Shown here: piece by piece, positions 9,597 through 18,505 of the stretch
Layout: each line of letters starts with the position of its first letter
How positions within the stretch are numbered: position 1 is the stretch's first letter
Source: Candidatus Gemmiger excrementigallinarum
Lineage (GTDB): Bacteria; Bacillota; Clostridia; Oscillospirales; Ruminococcaceae
Length of the DNA: 64,000 nucleotides
Direction of reading: 5' to 3'
Assembly (NCBI GenBank): GCA_019116445.1
Contig: DXBP01000006.1
Location: forward strand, 1-64,000
Notes under the pieces: model-generated
The model's database searches: none
What the model saw: only the letters and a program-made list of their open reading frames with translations
What the model was told of the DNA's origin: nothing
Program-made: the position numbers and the translations under genes

Positions 9597-11864
9597 TTAT
9601 GAAACCGGCTGCCAGGACGCATACAGACTGAAGCCCTGGAGCTGGGTCAACAAGGTGAGTACTGCCACTGTCAGCACTGCCCCGTGGGCAGCACTGCGGC
9701 GCAAGGCAACCAGACGGTTGTTGTGAACAAGCAGCAGTGCCAGCGGCAGAACCGGCAGCAGATAGCGGCCCTGCATACCGAACAGGGTCTGATAGTTGAT
9801 GGGGGTCCAGTTGAGTGCCGCCGCAAAAACAGCCAAGACCACGCAAGCCAGGATGCCCACCGTCCCCCACGCGGTACGCCGGGCAAGAAGGGACTTTTGC
9901 TCCTGTATCGGCAGGGCTGCCACCAGCAGTGCCAGCAGTAAGCCGATCCCAAGGAGCCAGCTCACATCAATGCGATAGACGATGGGTTCGCCCAAGGTTG
10001 TGCCCAGCAACCCCTGCAGCCACAACCCGGCCTGTTCCGGCAGGGTGCGCAGCAGCAGTTTGACGGTGGCGGGCAGGTTACGGCAGATATACCCGAAGGA
10101 GAAGGTCCAGATGGAGTCCCCGTTGGGATGTACCTGCAACAGTTGATCCGGTGCCAGGCCGCCGCCCATGTGGGAAAGGGTGTACACGCCCCCCACAGCC
10201 GCCACCAAGATCACGGCAGCTGTGCCACCATAGAACCAGCGCAGGCCATGGGGCGTTTTGCGCAGGCGAAGGTACAGCGCACAGGCCAGTACCAGCAAAA
10301 CAACCACCGCTACGCCGCCGGCCAGCAACAACAGGCGATTCATATCACGGGCCGCATAGGCCAATTCCGACAGGTTGGTGATCGTCCACAGCACAGCAGC
10401 CACAAGCAGAATAGCGATCTGTACCAGGCGCCCGGGGCGAACCGTTGCACCGCGCAAGGAAATCACCGGGGAAATTGCATTGCGGCGCGGGTCCAGATGC
10501 TCGGCCGGTATAGCCAGACAGAGCAGAATGACCGGGAGATAGATTGCTTTGGCGGGGGCAACCGCGGCAGCCAACACTGCCAGCAAAACCAGCTGCCAGC
10601 GGGTTGCCGGGCGGGTACGCAATGCCATGCACAGTGCCGTAAACAGGAATACCGTTCCCAGCACGCCTCCGTCCGGAGACAGGCTGCCCGCCAGCTGCAG
10701 GGACATGGGCAGCAGTGCCACACAGGCAAACAGACCGCGCAATGCGGCAGGAGCCAACGCCACAGCCGCCGTGACCAGGATCAGATAGAGCAGCAGATTG
10801 GCCAGGCGGCCATAAGACAGCATGGTATAGAAGTTTTTCCCCTGCAAACGCGCCAGCCAGATGCCCAATGCCTGGGCCCAATAATTACCACTGCCCTGGC
10901 CGGCGTCCGCTTCACTGACTTCCGTCAGTTCGTTGGGTCCGCCCGCATCATCCTGGGCAGCCTGTACCTGAGCTTTATAGGCAAACACACCGATTTCACC
11001 GGTCTTGGTGGCAAAATACGGGGCATCGCACGCCCGCACCAGCAGCTTTCCATTTTCATCAGTGGTCTGCTGGCCGCTCCATACCCCGGCCAGTTCATAA
11101 GCCGCCGCCAGATGCGTATATTCATCCGGCGCAACAAGGGCAGGAGTAACCCGGGTAAAGCTGAATCCCAGTGCCAGACCAACCACGGCCACCAGCAAAG
11201 CCAGCGGCACATGCAACAGTGCCAGCAGCACCGCTGCAAAGGCCGCAACAGCCAATGGCAGCGCCAGGCGCTGCGCCAACACCGTCGGCCATTGGCCGGA
11301 GTAATTCGCTACCAATTGTACCGCCAGCGTAGCATCCAGCGGCGTGTTCTCGCCTTTGCCGCTGTACAGCGGCATACCGTCCACTTCGCCTTCGCTGGCC
11401 CAAAGGCCCAGCGGGCCGTCCCAGGGAACCGCGTTGTACAAGTGGATCGTCAGCGTTTCGTCCTGTTCCGGAATATAGGGTGTTTCCACCGTAAAGGCCG
11501 TGAAAGTATCATCAAAAATGTTCAGGAAATTGCCGGCTGTCTGGGCGATCTGCGTGCCGTCCTCGGCAAAAACGTCCACCATGATCATTCCGGACTTATA
11601 CAGTTGTCCGTGTGTGCTGAAATTGAGGCGCACACCATAAAATGCCTGTCCGGCCCGCAGTGGAATTTCCTGGGTCAGGCCTTCTTCCGGCAGGTCGATG
11701 ATCTGACTGTAGTCATCGTTCAGGATCTCGTAAACCGGTTGATTGCCCAGACGTTCCTGCAGATCATAGCCAACCCACCGGCACAGCATCCACACGGCAG
11801 CCGCCGCCAGCAACGCAGCCAACAGGGCGACAAGACCCCGGCGCAAGGGATGAGAATTCGGCAT
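9597..11864 (-). CDS. DUF2142-type multi-pass membrane protein
   Basis: The 755-residue product starts MPNSHPLRRGLVALLAALLA (start chosen for GAAAGGCGG upstream). It has one N-terminal membrane helix, a roughly 200-residue extracytoplasmic domain, then many helices. VALVAPDEYTHLAAAYELAG and the late FGMQGRYLLPVLPLALLLV match the DUF2142 family, which resembles GT-C glycosyltransferases acting on lipid-linked sugars. The substrate is unknown. It lies 77 nt after another GT-C-like protein and 29 nt before the DUF1858 gene, so the six genes from 13384 to 6165 may form one transcript. Confidence 0.78.
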   Translation of the reverse strand: MPNSHPLRRGLVALLAALLAAAAVWMLCRWVGYDLQERLGNQPVYEILNDDYSQIIDLPEEGLTQEIPLRAGQAFYGVRLNFSTHGQLYKSGMIMVDVFAEDGTQIAQTAGNFLNIFDDTFTAFTVETPYIPEQDETLTIHLYNAVPWDGPLGLWASEGEVDGMPLYSGKGENTPLDATLAVQLVANYSGQWPTVLAQRLALPLAVAAFAAVLLALLHVPLALLVAVVGLALGFSFTRVTPALVAPDEYTHLAAAYELAGVWSGQQTTDENGKLLVRACDAPYFATKTGEIGVFAYKAQVQAAQDDAGGPNELTEVSEADAGQGSGNYWAQALGIWLARLQGKNFYTMLSYGRLANLLLYLILVTAAVALAPAALRGLFACVALLPMSLQLAGSLSPDGGVLGTVFLFTALCMALRTRPATRWQLVLLAVLAAAVAPAKAIYLPVILLCLAIPAEHLDPRRNAISPVISLRGATVRPGRLVQIAILLVAAVLWTITNLSELAYAARDMNRLLLLAGGVAVVVLLVLACALYLRLRKTPHGLRWFYGGTAAVILVAAVGGVYTLSHMGGGLAPDQLLQVHPNGDSIWTFSFGYICRNLPATVKLLLRTLPEQAGLWLQGLLGTTLGEPIVYRIDVSWLLGIGLLLALLVAALPIQEQKSLLARRTAWGTVGILACVVLAVFAAALNWTPINYQTLFGMQGRYLLPVLPLALLLVHNNRLVALRRSAAHGAVLTVAVLTLLTQLQGFSLYASWQPVS

Positions 11865-11941
11865 CAGGATCGCCGCCTTTCTTACAGGATTTACAGGGAC
11901 CGCTGCTATTATACCGCAACCGCGCCAAAAGCGCAAATGGC

Positions 11942-13384
11942 TTATTGCCGTTGGTAGAGATACCAGGTGACCGTGCCTTCTCCCCCATCGTAGCTGCACT
12001 GGTCAATGCAGCGGTAGTGCGGGAACCGCTCGGCCAGATCATCCACCAGCGCTACCACGTACGTCACCGCACCCTGTTCCAGCAAGCCGTTCTGTTCTGT
12101 CCACTGCTCTTCCAGCGGCATATTACTTATATAAAAGTAGCGTCCACGCGGCAGCAGACCGGTGGCTGTATAAAATCCACCGTCCAGTGTGCCGTAGTTG
12201 AGCAGGCTTGCCTGCGGGTCTGCCGTGATTGTCCGGGCAAAGCGCAGTTGAGGCAATGTGTCCGGGTCACGTCCCCGCAGATTTTTGTTGGGGCTCAGGC
12301 ACCAGCAAGAAAGGAAAGCTGCCCCAAGGCCCAGCCAGGGTGCCGCCTTGGCGAGGGGGCGCGACTGCAGGCGTACCGCAATCTGCGCCAGCAGTGCAAG
12401 GCCCAACGGTGCGAACACTGAAAAAATCAACCCGTAATACTGATAGTAGCCCCCTGCAAGACTGGTACAGGCCAGCCCGGCTCCCAGCACCAGCACCGCA
12501 CCGGCTTCAGCATAGCGTCGTCCGATCAGGCACCACACAAGGAACAGGGCGGCCAGCACCGCTACCGGTGCCGCATCCCGCGCAGCCCACCACAGGTGTT
12601 GTATCAAAGTCAGGGGCCCGCCGCCGTTGCCGGAGTACAGAAAGAGATTATCATAAAAATAGCAGATGAACCAGTCATCCAGGGCAGCGTGTATACCAAA
12701 GTACACCACCCAGGGCAGCGTAGCCAGTGCCATGCCTGCCAGATACGCCCCGCAGCTCTGCGCCAGTTCCCGGTACATTCTGCGTTTCAAATACAGCACG
12801 GTAAGCACCAGCACCCAGCCAAGGTAGAATCCCAGCACCGTATATTTGAGCCAAAGCGCACAACCTGCCAGAAATCCCTGGAGCAAAACAGAAGGCAGGC
12901 TCATGGGGTGTTTCTTACACAGCGTTTTCAGCAGTCCATACAGCGCCGCCGCCAACAACGGAAGCATGAATTCCTCCGCGCTGCCACCGTGGGAAAAAGC
13001 CCTGCTGGCCGCAATGCCCGCTGCCGGAACCACAACCCAGGCCGGGTGCAGCGATCGCCCGGCAAGCAGGGAGGCCGTACGCAGTCCCAGAGCCAGAACT
13101 ACCGCCAAGGCTGCAATTTCCAGCAAAAAGATGCCGGTAAAACCCGTATGGTCCAGAAGAAATCCGATCCCATAGATCAAATGCAGCACCGGACCTTTGT
13201 GGTCAAACACGTCCCGGTACAGGACTTTACCGCTGAACAGGGATTTGCCCATGGTGAAAAAGGCGTTGGCATCCATCCAGTCATTGAATACAAACAAAGG
13301 GGACGATTTGCTGCAAAGCAACAGTACAACGGCGGCAATGCCCACACACCACAATACCGTTTTCCATTTGGCCCCACGAGCCAT
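11942..13384 (-). CDS. GT-C-like integral membrane protein (PMT/ArnT type)
   Basis: The 480-residue protein starts MARGAKWKTVLWCVGIAAVV (ATG 7 nt after GGGAGG). After the first helix comes WMDANAFFTMGKSLFSGKVL followed by YRDVFDHKGP: an acidic first-loop motif like that of polyprenol-phosphate-sugar dependent GT-C transferases. About ten membrane segments follow and the C terminus is a soluble domain. It probably adds a sugar to a cell-surface acceptor, but donor and acceptor cannot be read from sequence. It pairs with the DUF2142 protein downstream. Confidence 0.7.
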   Translation of the reverse strand: MARGAKWKTVLWCVGIAAVVLLLCSKSSPLFVFNDWMDANAFFTMGKSLFSGKVLYRDVFDHKGPVLHLIYGIGFLLDHTGFTGIFLLEIAALAVVLALGLRTASLLAGRSLHPAWVVVPAAGIAASRAFSHGGSAEEFMLPLLAAALYGLLKTLCKKHPMSLPSVLLQGFLAGCALWLKYTVLGFYLGWVLVLTVLYLKRRMYRELAQSCGAYLAGMALATLPWVVYFGIHAALDDWFICYFYDNLFLYSGNGGGPLTLIQHLWWAARDAAPVAVLAALFLVWCLIGRRYAEAGAVLVLGAGLACTSLAGGYYQYYGLIFSVFAPLGLALLAQIAVRLQSRPLAKAAPWLGLGAAFLSCWCLSPNKNLRGRDPDTLPQLRFARTITADPQASLLNYGTLDGGFYTATGLLPRGRYFYISNMPLEEQWTEQNGLLEQGAVTYVVALVDDLAERFPHYRCIDQCSYDGGEGTVTWYLYQRQ

Positions 13385-13406
13385 AGGCGTACCTCCCAAA
13401 AACAAA

Positions 13407-13438
13407 CCGCGCCCCAGTCGGAAGCGACCGGGGCGCGG
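13407..13438 (-). terminator. Terminator after the zinc-ribbon gene
   Basis: Stem CCGCGCCCC / GGGGCGCGG on the minus strand, followed by TTTGTTTTT, ends transcription of the 13481-13759 gene just before the GT-C gene. The GT-C operon then depends on read-through or an unseen promoter. Confidence 0.75.
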
Positions 13439-13480
13439 AGTGGAAATTCAAACTCGTGTTACACGTTTACACGCGCAAAA

Positions 13481-13759
13481 TCAGCCGTTCTCTTTCATCT
13501 TCGCAAAGCACTCGCTGCAGTAGACCGGGCGGTCCTCACGCGGCTGGAAGGGAACTTTGCAGGCCTTGCCGCAGCTGGCGCAAACGGCATCAAACATCTG
13601 GCGCTCACCGCGGGTAGCGTTCTTGCGGGCATCGCGGCAGGGCTTGCAGCGCTGGGGCTGGTTTTCAAAACCACGGCTGGCATAGAACTCCTGCTCGCCG
13701 GCGGTCCAGACGAACTCCTTGCCGCATTCCTTGCATACCAAAGTCTTGTCTTCGAACAT
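13481..13759 (-). CDS. Zinc-ribbon protein
   Basis: The 92-residue product starts MFEDKTLVCKECGKEFVWTA and has four Cys pairs: CKEC, CKPC, CASC and CSEC (with CGKACKVPF between), typical of the probable zinc-ribbon family seen in many Firmicutes. The region FYASRGFENQPQRCKPCRDA is diagnostic of that family. It probably binds zinc; its partner is unknown. An upstream ATG in the same frame would add 18 residues but has poor ribosome-site support. Confidence 0.85.
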   Translation of the reverse strand: MFEDKTLVCKECGKEFVWTAGEQEFYASRGFENQPQRCKPCRDARKNATRGERQMFDAVCASCGKACKVPFQPREDRPVYCSECFAKMKENG

Positions 13760-13900
13760 AATGGGTATCTCCTCTGTTTGTATTTGCCCGCGGAAGAATC
13801 TAAACCAACACATATGGAATGGACCAACGAACTGATTTTAGGCGCTACTGGGGGCAGGTTTAATATATGACCAGGCAAGATGCCTGAATCCAAATGAGGC

Positions 13901-14446
13901 TCATCCGCCGCGGAGTTTGCGGCGGGCGCGGGCCAGTGCATTGGCCACTGCTTTGGGGGTGGTGCCCAGGTGCTGCGCGGTCTGGGCAACCGGCTGCCCA
14001 TGCAGGGTTGCTACCAGTGCGCGGCGTTCCAGCACCGAAAGTTCGGTCTGCATACGCTGCAGGGTGTCCGCATACCGTTCCCCGGCGATGGCCAGCTCCT
14101 CCGGCCCCGGCTGGGGAATGTTCTCAGCATCCGGCAAAGGCACGCTGAAATTCAGCGGCGCATGCTTTTTGCGCAGAGCCGCACGCTGCGCATCCTGCTG
14201 GGCATGATGGATACAGGCGGCTGCATAGGAGGCAAAAGGCGTGCCGGCGGCGGGTTTGTACCCCCGCACTGCCTGAAACAGGCCAATCAAACCTTCCTGT
14301 ACGGAGTCCTCGAAGTCCAGGCCGGGCGCCCGGTATTGGGCAGCCCCTTTGCGAATTGCCGGCATCATCCGGGCAATCAACGCGGCCAGTGCCGTTTCAT
14401 CCCCCTGCTGTGCTCTTGCAAGCAGGTCATCGTCCATTTTTTGCAT
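13901..14446 (-). CDS. Sigma-70 family RNA polymerase sigma factor
   Basis: This 181-residue protein has sigma region 2 (DFEDSVQEGLIGLFQAVRGY, residues about 44-63, then GTPFASYAAACIHHA) and region 4 (LSVLERRALVATLHGQPVAQ, then a helix-turn-helix ending ANALARARRKLR). No region 3 or anti-sigma domain is seen. It resembles SigH-like or sporulation-type small sigma factors but the class is uncertain. GGAG lies 8 nt before the ATG. No anti-sigma gene is adjacent. Confidence 0.87.
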   Translation of the reverse strand: MQKMDDDLLARAQQGDETALAALIARMMPAIRKGAAQYRAPGLDFEDSVQEGLIGLFQAVRGYKPAAGTPFASYAAACIHHAQQDAQRAALRKKHAPLNFSVPLPDAENIPQPGPEELAIAGERYADTLQRMQTELSVLERRALVATLHGQPVAQTAQHLGTTPKAVANALARARRKLRGG

Positions 14447-14481
14447 GAAAAATTCTCCGTCGGGCCGATGCGAACACCTTT

Positions 14482-14510
14482 ATAATACCCGTAATGGTAG
14501 CATTTGTCAA
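14482..14510 (-). promoter_or_regulatory. Sigma-factor gene promoter
   Basis: Minus-strand TTGACA (14505-14510), 17-nt spacer, TATTAT (14482-14487), about 30 nt upstream of the ATG at 14446. Housekeeping-type promoter. Confidence 0.75.
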
Positions 14511-14566
14511 CATTTTTTATGCAGCTTGCCGAAACCCTCCCTTCTTGTTTTGTGCAATCCGGGGGC

Positions 14567-14595
14567 TTGTAATTCCAAGGGCAAACTGCTATACT
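14567..14595 (+). promoter_or_regulatory. Promoter of the riboswitch-oadB transcript
   Basis: TTGTAA (14567-14572), 17-nt spacer, TATACT (14590-14595) with TGC before it; start expected near 14602, just before the riboswitch P1 stem. Confidence 0.8.
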
Positions 14596-14601
14596 GAAAA
14601 A

Positions 14602-14749
14602 TACAGGTAAAAGGGAGTAAGCGGCACGTTCTGTTACTTACAGACCGTGCGTTTGGCCTCGTCATCACGGGCGCGTGGGGCGCTCCGGGGTCCTACCCAA
14701 GCACTGAGACTTTTGCCGCAGTCGGAATGCTGCGGCAAAGGTCTTTTTT
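14602..14749 (+). ncRNA. yybP-ykoY (Mn2+-sensing) riboswitch candidate with terminator
   Basis: The leader matches the yybP-ykoY layout. GGTAAAAG (14606-14613) can pair with CTTTTGCC (14710-14717) as P1. AGGGAGTAAG follows as the L1 motif. A P2 hairpin (GCACG...CGTGC) comes next, then CTCGTCATCACGG, and CCTACCCAAGCACTGAGAC as the second leg. The P1 3' strand is also the 5' arm of a terminator (GACTTTTGCCGCAG / CTGCGGCAAAGGTC plus T7, 14708-14749), so ligand binding should favour read-through. This class senses manganese and usually controls Mn exporters or TerC/UPF0016 proteins. Here it precedes an OadB-type gene. Identification is by recalled consensus and was not computed. Confidence 0.72.
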
Positions 14750-14786
14750 ATTGCTCCCTGCCAAAAACAAAGGAGGAATTCCCCGT

Positions 14787-15920
14787 ATGAACGTTCTGGA
14801 AACCTTCGCCGGACTGTTTGCCAACTTCGGCAATCTAACCTGGCAGATGGTGGTCATGTGGGCCATCGGTGGTCTGCTGATCTATCTGGGCATTGCCAAA
14901 AAAATGGAGCCCAGTCTGCTCCTGCCCATGGGCTTCGGCGCCATTCTCGTGAACCTGCCCCTTTCCGGTGCCATCACCCAGGGCGACACCGAAGGCCCCA
15001 TCACTGCCCTGTTTGAAGCGGGTATGTCCAATGAGTTGTTCCCGCTGCTGCTCTTCATCGGCATCGGGGCTATGATCGACTTCGGCCCGCTGCTGGAAAA
15101 GCCCTGGCTGATGCTCTTCGGCGCTGCGGCTCAGTTCGGCATTTTCTTCACGCTGGCAGTCGCAGGTCTGTTCTTCGATCTGCCCGATGCCGCTTCCATC
15201 GCAATAATCGGCGCCGCCGACGGCCCCACCGCGATTTTTGTTGCCAATACACTGGGCAGTAAATACCTGGGTGCCATCATGGTAGCCGCCTACAGCTACA
15301 TGGCCCTGGTGCCCATTGTGCAGCCGCCGGTCATCCGCCTGTGCACCACCAAAAAGGAACGCCTGATCCGGATACCTTACCAAAAAGGCAGCGTGACCAA
15401 GACGACCAAGATTCTCTTCCCCATTGTAGTTACCGTGCTGGCCGGTCTGGTGGCCCCCGCCAGTGTGGCGCTGGTGGGTTTCCTGATGTTCGGCAACCTG
15501 ATCCGCGAGTGCGGTGTGCTGAATTCGCTGTCCGAAACCGCCCAGAATGTGCTGGCCAACCTGATCACCATTGTGCTGGGCCTGACCGTTGCCGGCCAGA
15601 TGACTGCCGACAAGTTTGTGAAGCCTGACACCCTGCTGATCCTGGCACTGGGCCTGGTTGCCTTCATCTTTGACACCGCAGGCGGTGTGATGTTTGCCAA
15701 GTTCCTGAATCTTTTCCTGCCGGAAGGCAAGAAGATCAACCCGATGATCGGCGCCGCCGGTATTTCGGCCTTCCCCATGAGCGGACGTGTGGTCAACCAG
15801 ATGGGACTGGCTGAAGACAACCAGAACTTCTTGCTGATGTACTCCATCAGCGTCAACGTTTCGGGCCAGATCGCGTCGGTTATCGCCGGCGGTTTGATCC
15901 TGACCCTGATGGGTATGTAA
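14787..15920 (+). CDS. Na+-translocating decarboxylase beta-subunit family protein (OadB/GcdB type)
   Basis: The 377-residue, nine-to-ten-helix membrane protein starts MNVLETFAGLFANFGNLTWQ with GGAGG upstream. It has the family signatures FIGIGAMIDFGPLLEKPWLM, IGAADGPTAIFVANTLGSKY and AAGISAFPMSGRVVNQMG, including the Asp that takes part in Na+ transport. In oxaloacetate, methylmalonyl-CoA and glutaconyl-CoA decarboxylases this subunit couples decarboxylation of carboxybiotin to Na+ export. No alpha subunit or biotin carrier lies nearby, so it is either the pump for an enzyme encoded elsewhere or has another role. Control by a manganese-type riboswitch makes the latter worth testing. Confidence 0.88.
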   Translation: MNVLETFAGLFANFGNLTWQMVVMWAIGGLLIYLGIAKKMEPSLLLPMGFGAILVNLPLSGAITQGDTEGPITALFEAGMSNELFPLLLFIGIGAMIDFGPLLEKPWLMLFGAAAQFGIFFTLAVAGLFFDLPDAASIAIIGAADGPTAIFVANTLGSKYLGAIMVAAYSYMALVPIVQPPVIRLCTTKKERLIRIPYQKGSVTKTTKILFPIVVTVLAGLVAPASVALVGFLMFGNLIRECGVLNSLSETAQNVLANLITIVLGLTVAGQMTADKFVKPDTLLILALGLVAFIFDTAGGVMFAKFLNLFLPEGKKINPMIGAAGISAFPMSGRVVNQMGLAEDNQNFLLMYSISVNVSGQIASVIAGGLILTLMGM

Positions 15921-15933
15921 GGAGGAAATCCGT

Positions 15934-16068
15934 ATGAATTTTGCATCGCTTGCCACCACCCTGCCGATGCTGCTGGTGGGGATGCTGGGCATCTTTCTTG
16001 TGATCGGTGTGATCATTCTGGCCGTTTACCTTTTAAATAAGGTCACCCGCCACAGCGACAAAACCTGA
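15934..16068 (+). CDS. Small OadG-like membrane subunit
   Basis: A 44-residue ORF follows the beta subunit after 13 nt with its own AAGGAGGA site. MLLVGMLGIFLVIGVIILAV forms one helix and NKVTRHSDKT a basic tail, resembling the OadG/gamma family that holds the decarboxylase alpha and beta subunits together. It is shorter than typical gamma subunits (about 80 or more residues) and lacks their C-terminal zinc-binding or linker segment. Small size makes homology uncertain, but position and helix motif support the call. Confidence 0.7.
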   Translation: MNFASLATTLPMLLVGMLGIFLVIGVIILAVYLLNKVTRHSDKT

Positions 16069-16081
16069 AACACAGCATAAA

Positions 16082-16116
16082 AGAGCCCTGCGGCGTATAC
16101 CGCAGGGCTCTTTTTG
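16082..16116. terminator. Bidirectional terminator between oadG-like gene and degV gene
   Basis: Perfect stem AGAGCCCTGCGG / CCGCAGGGCTCT with TTTTT on the plus side and A/T runs on the other side, serving the plus-strand oadB-oadG pair and probably the minus-strand DegV gene. Confidence 0.88.
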
Positions 16117-16128
16117 TAGATCAGAAAA

Positions 16129-16977
16129 TCAGACTGTTTCTTTGGCAACAAAGACGATGCCGGCGGCACGAGGGCCTACGTGGGTACCGATGGTAGCGCC
16201 GATCTGGCAGGTACGCACACCTTCCAGCTTGAGGTTTTGGGTCAGATAGTGGTGCACCGGGCTGGCCACCGCTTTGTCATCGCTGTAAAGCACAACGCAA
16301 GGATAATCCGTATCCACGCCGCCCAGTTCATCGAGCTGCTTGAACAGGGCCACCAGGGCACCGGGACGGCCACGGCCTTTGCCCGCCAGCTTGACGGCAC
16401 TTTCATACAGGGAAATTACCGGCTTGATGCCCAGGGCACCGCCGACCAGGGCGACAGCCGCCGAAACGCGGCCGCCTTTCTGCAGGTGCTTGAGGCTGTC
16501 CACCACGGCCACGATGCGCACCCGCTTTTTGAAGCGTTCCAGCACATCGACGATCTGCTGAGCGGAAAGTCCCATCGCCCGCAGACGCAGCGCCTCACGC
16601 AGAATCATGGCCTCGCCCTGGGTGGCCGTTTCGGAATCCACCACATACACCGGTGTATCCACCTCGCCGGAAGCCATCACGGCACACTGGTACGTGCCGG
16701 AAAGTTTCTGGCCGACGGTGATGACAATGGCTTCGTCCCCGGCCAGTTCCGCATCGGCAAAGGCTTCGATAAAAGCCGCCGGGCTGGGCTGGCTGGTACG
16801 CGGCAGCTTACTGTCGGTGGCCAGGCGCTGGAAAAATTCATCCTTGGTCATCCGGCCGTCATCTTCCACAGAGGAGCCATCCTCAAAAGTAATGGACATC
16901 GGCACAACGTATACGCCGGGCTGCGCCAGGTCCTGGGCAGTCAGATCGGCGGCGGAATCGGTAATGATACGGATCAT
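16129..16977 (-). CDS. DegV family fatty-acid-binding protein
   Basis: The 282-residue product starts MIRIITDSAADLTAQDLAQP and has the DegV motifs LPRTSQPSPAAFIEAF (about 58-73) and SGTYQCAVMASG, with VYVVDSETATQGEAMILREA after them. DegV-fold proteins bind a fatty acid and some (FakB) hand it to the kinase FakA for phosphorylation and phospholipid synthesis. No fakA is in the window. It probably shares a transcript with rmuC upstream (50-nt gap). Confidence 0.92.
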   Translation of the reverse strand: MIRIITDSAADLTAQDLAQPGVYVVPMSITFEDGSSVEDDGRMTKDEFFQRLATDSKLPRTSQPSPAAFIEAFADAELAGDEAIVITVGQKLSGTYQCAVMASGEVDTPVYVVDSETATQGEAMILREALRLRAMGLSAQQIVDVLERFKKRVRIVAVVDSLKHLQKGGRVSAAVALVGGALGIKPVISLYESAVKLAGKGRGRPGALVALFKQLDELGGVDTDYPCVVLYSDDKAVASPVHHYLTQNLKLEGVRTCQIGATIGTHVGPRAAGIVFVAKETV

Positions 16978-17027
16978 AGTTGTTCCCTCACTTTATATCG
17001 TTGAGATAAAGCGGCGCGGGGCCGCTT

Positions 17028-18392
17028 TTACGGCGTGGAATCTTCCTGGATACCCAGCAGACCGGCGGCGGTTTCGGGGTCCAGCTGCTGCACGGCTTCC
17101 AGCTTACGGGTGATGGCACGACTGCGCGGGCCGATAAGTTCTTCCAGATCGGAACCGGTCTGATTCAGGTGACGCTGCATCTGCTGCAATCCGGCACCGA
17201 ACTTTTCAAATTCCGTTTTCACTGCGCCCAGGACCGTCCACACTTCACCGGACCGTTTCTGGATCGCCAGCGTGCGGAAGCCCATCTGCAGGGCGTTGAG
17301 CAGCGCTGCCATGGTGGAGGGACCGGCTACCGTGATCTGGTAATCCCGCTGCAGTGTTTCGGTCACACCGCTGGAAACCACCTCGGCGTACAATCCCTCA
17401 AAGGGCAAAAACAGAATACCGAAGCTCGTGGTGTACGGCACTTCGATGTATTTGTCGTGAATATCCTTGGCTTCCTGCCGCAGCACACTGTACAGCGCTT
17501 TGCGCATGGCGTTGGTGGCGGCTGCATCCCCCCGCTGCTGGGCCGCCTGCAGGTGAGCGTAAGTATCGCCAGGGAATTTGGCGTCGATGGGAAGCCAGAC
17601 GGTGCCGCTCTGCCCCGGCAGCTTGACCGCAAATTCCACGCGGTTGTTGCTGCCCGGTACCGTGACCACGTTGGTTTCATACTGTCCGGGTGCCAGAATC
17701 TGTTCCAGAATGGCGCCCAGCTGGACTTCGCCCAGAATACCACGGGTCTTGACGCCCGAAAGCACCTGTTTAAGGCTGCCCACATCGGCCGCCAGGTTCT
17801 GCATCTCGCCCAAGCCCTTATAGACCTGTTCCAGCTGCGCGCTGACGGTGCGGAAAGAATCGTTGATACGCTTTTGCAGCGTATCCTGCAGTTTTTCCTC
17901 CACCGTGCCGCGGATCTCGTCCAGTTTTTTATTGTTGTCGGCCCGGATGACGTTGAGCCCCTGCACCAGTGCCCCACGTACCCCGTCCAGGCGGGTAGCG
18001 TTGGAGTCCTCCAGGTTTTTCAGGCGGTTTTCCAGCATCGTAAGCTGGGCCAGCAGTGCATCGTTGGCCGCCTTCTGGCGGGCAGCCCCGGCCCGGTCGA
18101 TGGACTCCAGCCGGGCCGTACTGGCGGAAGCATTCTGCCGCTGATTTTCTGCCAGCACCGCCGAGAAATCCCGCAAGCTGGCCGTAGTCGTACGGGCGGT
18201 TTCGCCCTGCATGGCGCGCAGCTGTTCGGCCAGCAGGTCAGTTTCCCCTTGCAGAACCGGCGTCATGGCGCGCACAAAATCATCCGCTGTGTCCCCTCGC
18301 GGTGCCTTGCGGCTGCTGCGTACCAGCAGCACCGCCAGCAGTACATCTCCGATCAGGGCAAGCACCAGCAGCACATACAAAATCCATTCCAT
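17028..18392 (-). CDS. rmuC: RmuC family DNA-recombination protein
   Basis: The 454-residue protein has an N-terminal membrane helix (YVLLVLALIGDVLLAVLLV), a long coiled coil (about 40-190) and a C-terminal nuclease-like domain with GILGEVQLGAILEQILAPGQ, VWLPIDAKFPGDTYAHLQAA and YAEVVSSGVTETLQRDYQIT. RmuC limits recombination at inverted repeats in Escherichia coli and its domain resembles restriction endonuclease folds; the Asp/Lys pair in PIDAKFP fits. The stop lies within a hairpin AAAGCGGC/GCCGCTTT at 17008-17029. Full length and clear. Confidence 0.93.
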   Translation of the reverse strand: MEWILYVLLVLALIGDVLLAVLLVRSSRKAPRGDTADDFVRAMTPVLQGETDLLAEQLRAMQGETARTTTASLRDFSAVLAENQRQNASASTARLESIDRAGAARQKAANDALLAQLTMLENRLKNLEDSNATRLDGVRGALVQGLNVIRADNNKKLDEIRGTVEEKLQDTLQKRINDSFRTVSAQLEQVYKGLGEMQNLAADVGSLKQVLSGVKTRGILGEVQLGAILEQILAPGQYETNVVTVPGSNNRVEFAVKLPGQSGTVWLPIDAKFPGDTYAHLQAAQQRGDAAATNAMRKALYSVLRQEAKDIHDKYIEVPYTTSFGILFLPFEGLYAEVVSSGVTETLQRDYQITVAGPSTMAALLNALQMGFRTLAIQKRSGEVWTVLGAVKTEFEKFGAGLQQMQRHLNQTGSDLEELIGPRSRAITRKLEAVQQLDPETAAGLLGIQEDSTP

Positions 18393-18424
18393 TCCTGTTA
18401 GATCCTTCCGGCTGCCTTGCGCTC

Positions 18425-18454
18425 AGTATACCACATCCGGCAACCATATTCCAA
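18425..18454 (-). promoter_or_regulatory. rmuC promoter
   Basis: Minus-strand TTGGAA (18449-18454), 18-nt spacer, TATACT (18425-18430), about 35 nt before the rmuC ATG. Confidence 0.65.
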
Positions 18455-18505
18455 GTACATGTGTTCAATCTTTTGGTCGTTCACGCGCGCATTTTCGCCG
18501 CCCAA

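Noticed and set aside
14602-14749. 6S RNA or small SRP RNA instead of a riboswitch
   Set aside because: A GGGGCGCTCC stretch recalls 6S RNA and the hairpins recall other small RNAs, but the P1/terminator overlap and GGGAGTA...CTACCC elements fit yybP-ykoY, and a protein gene follows directly.
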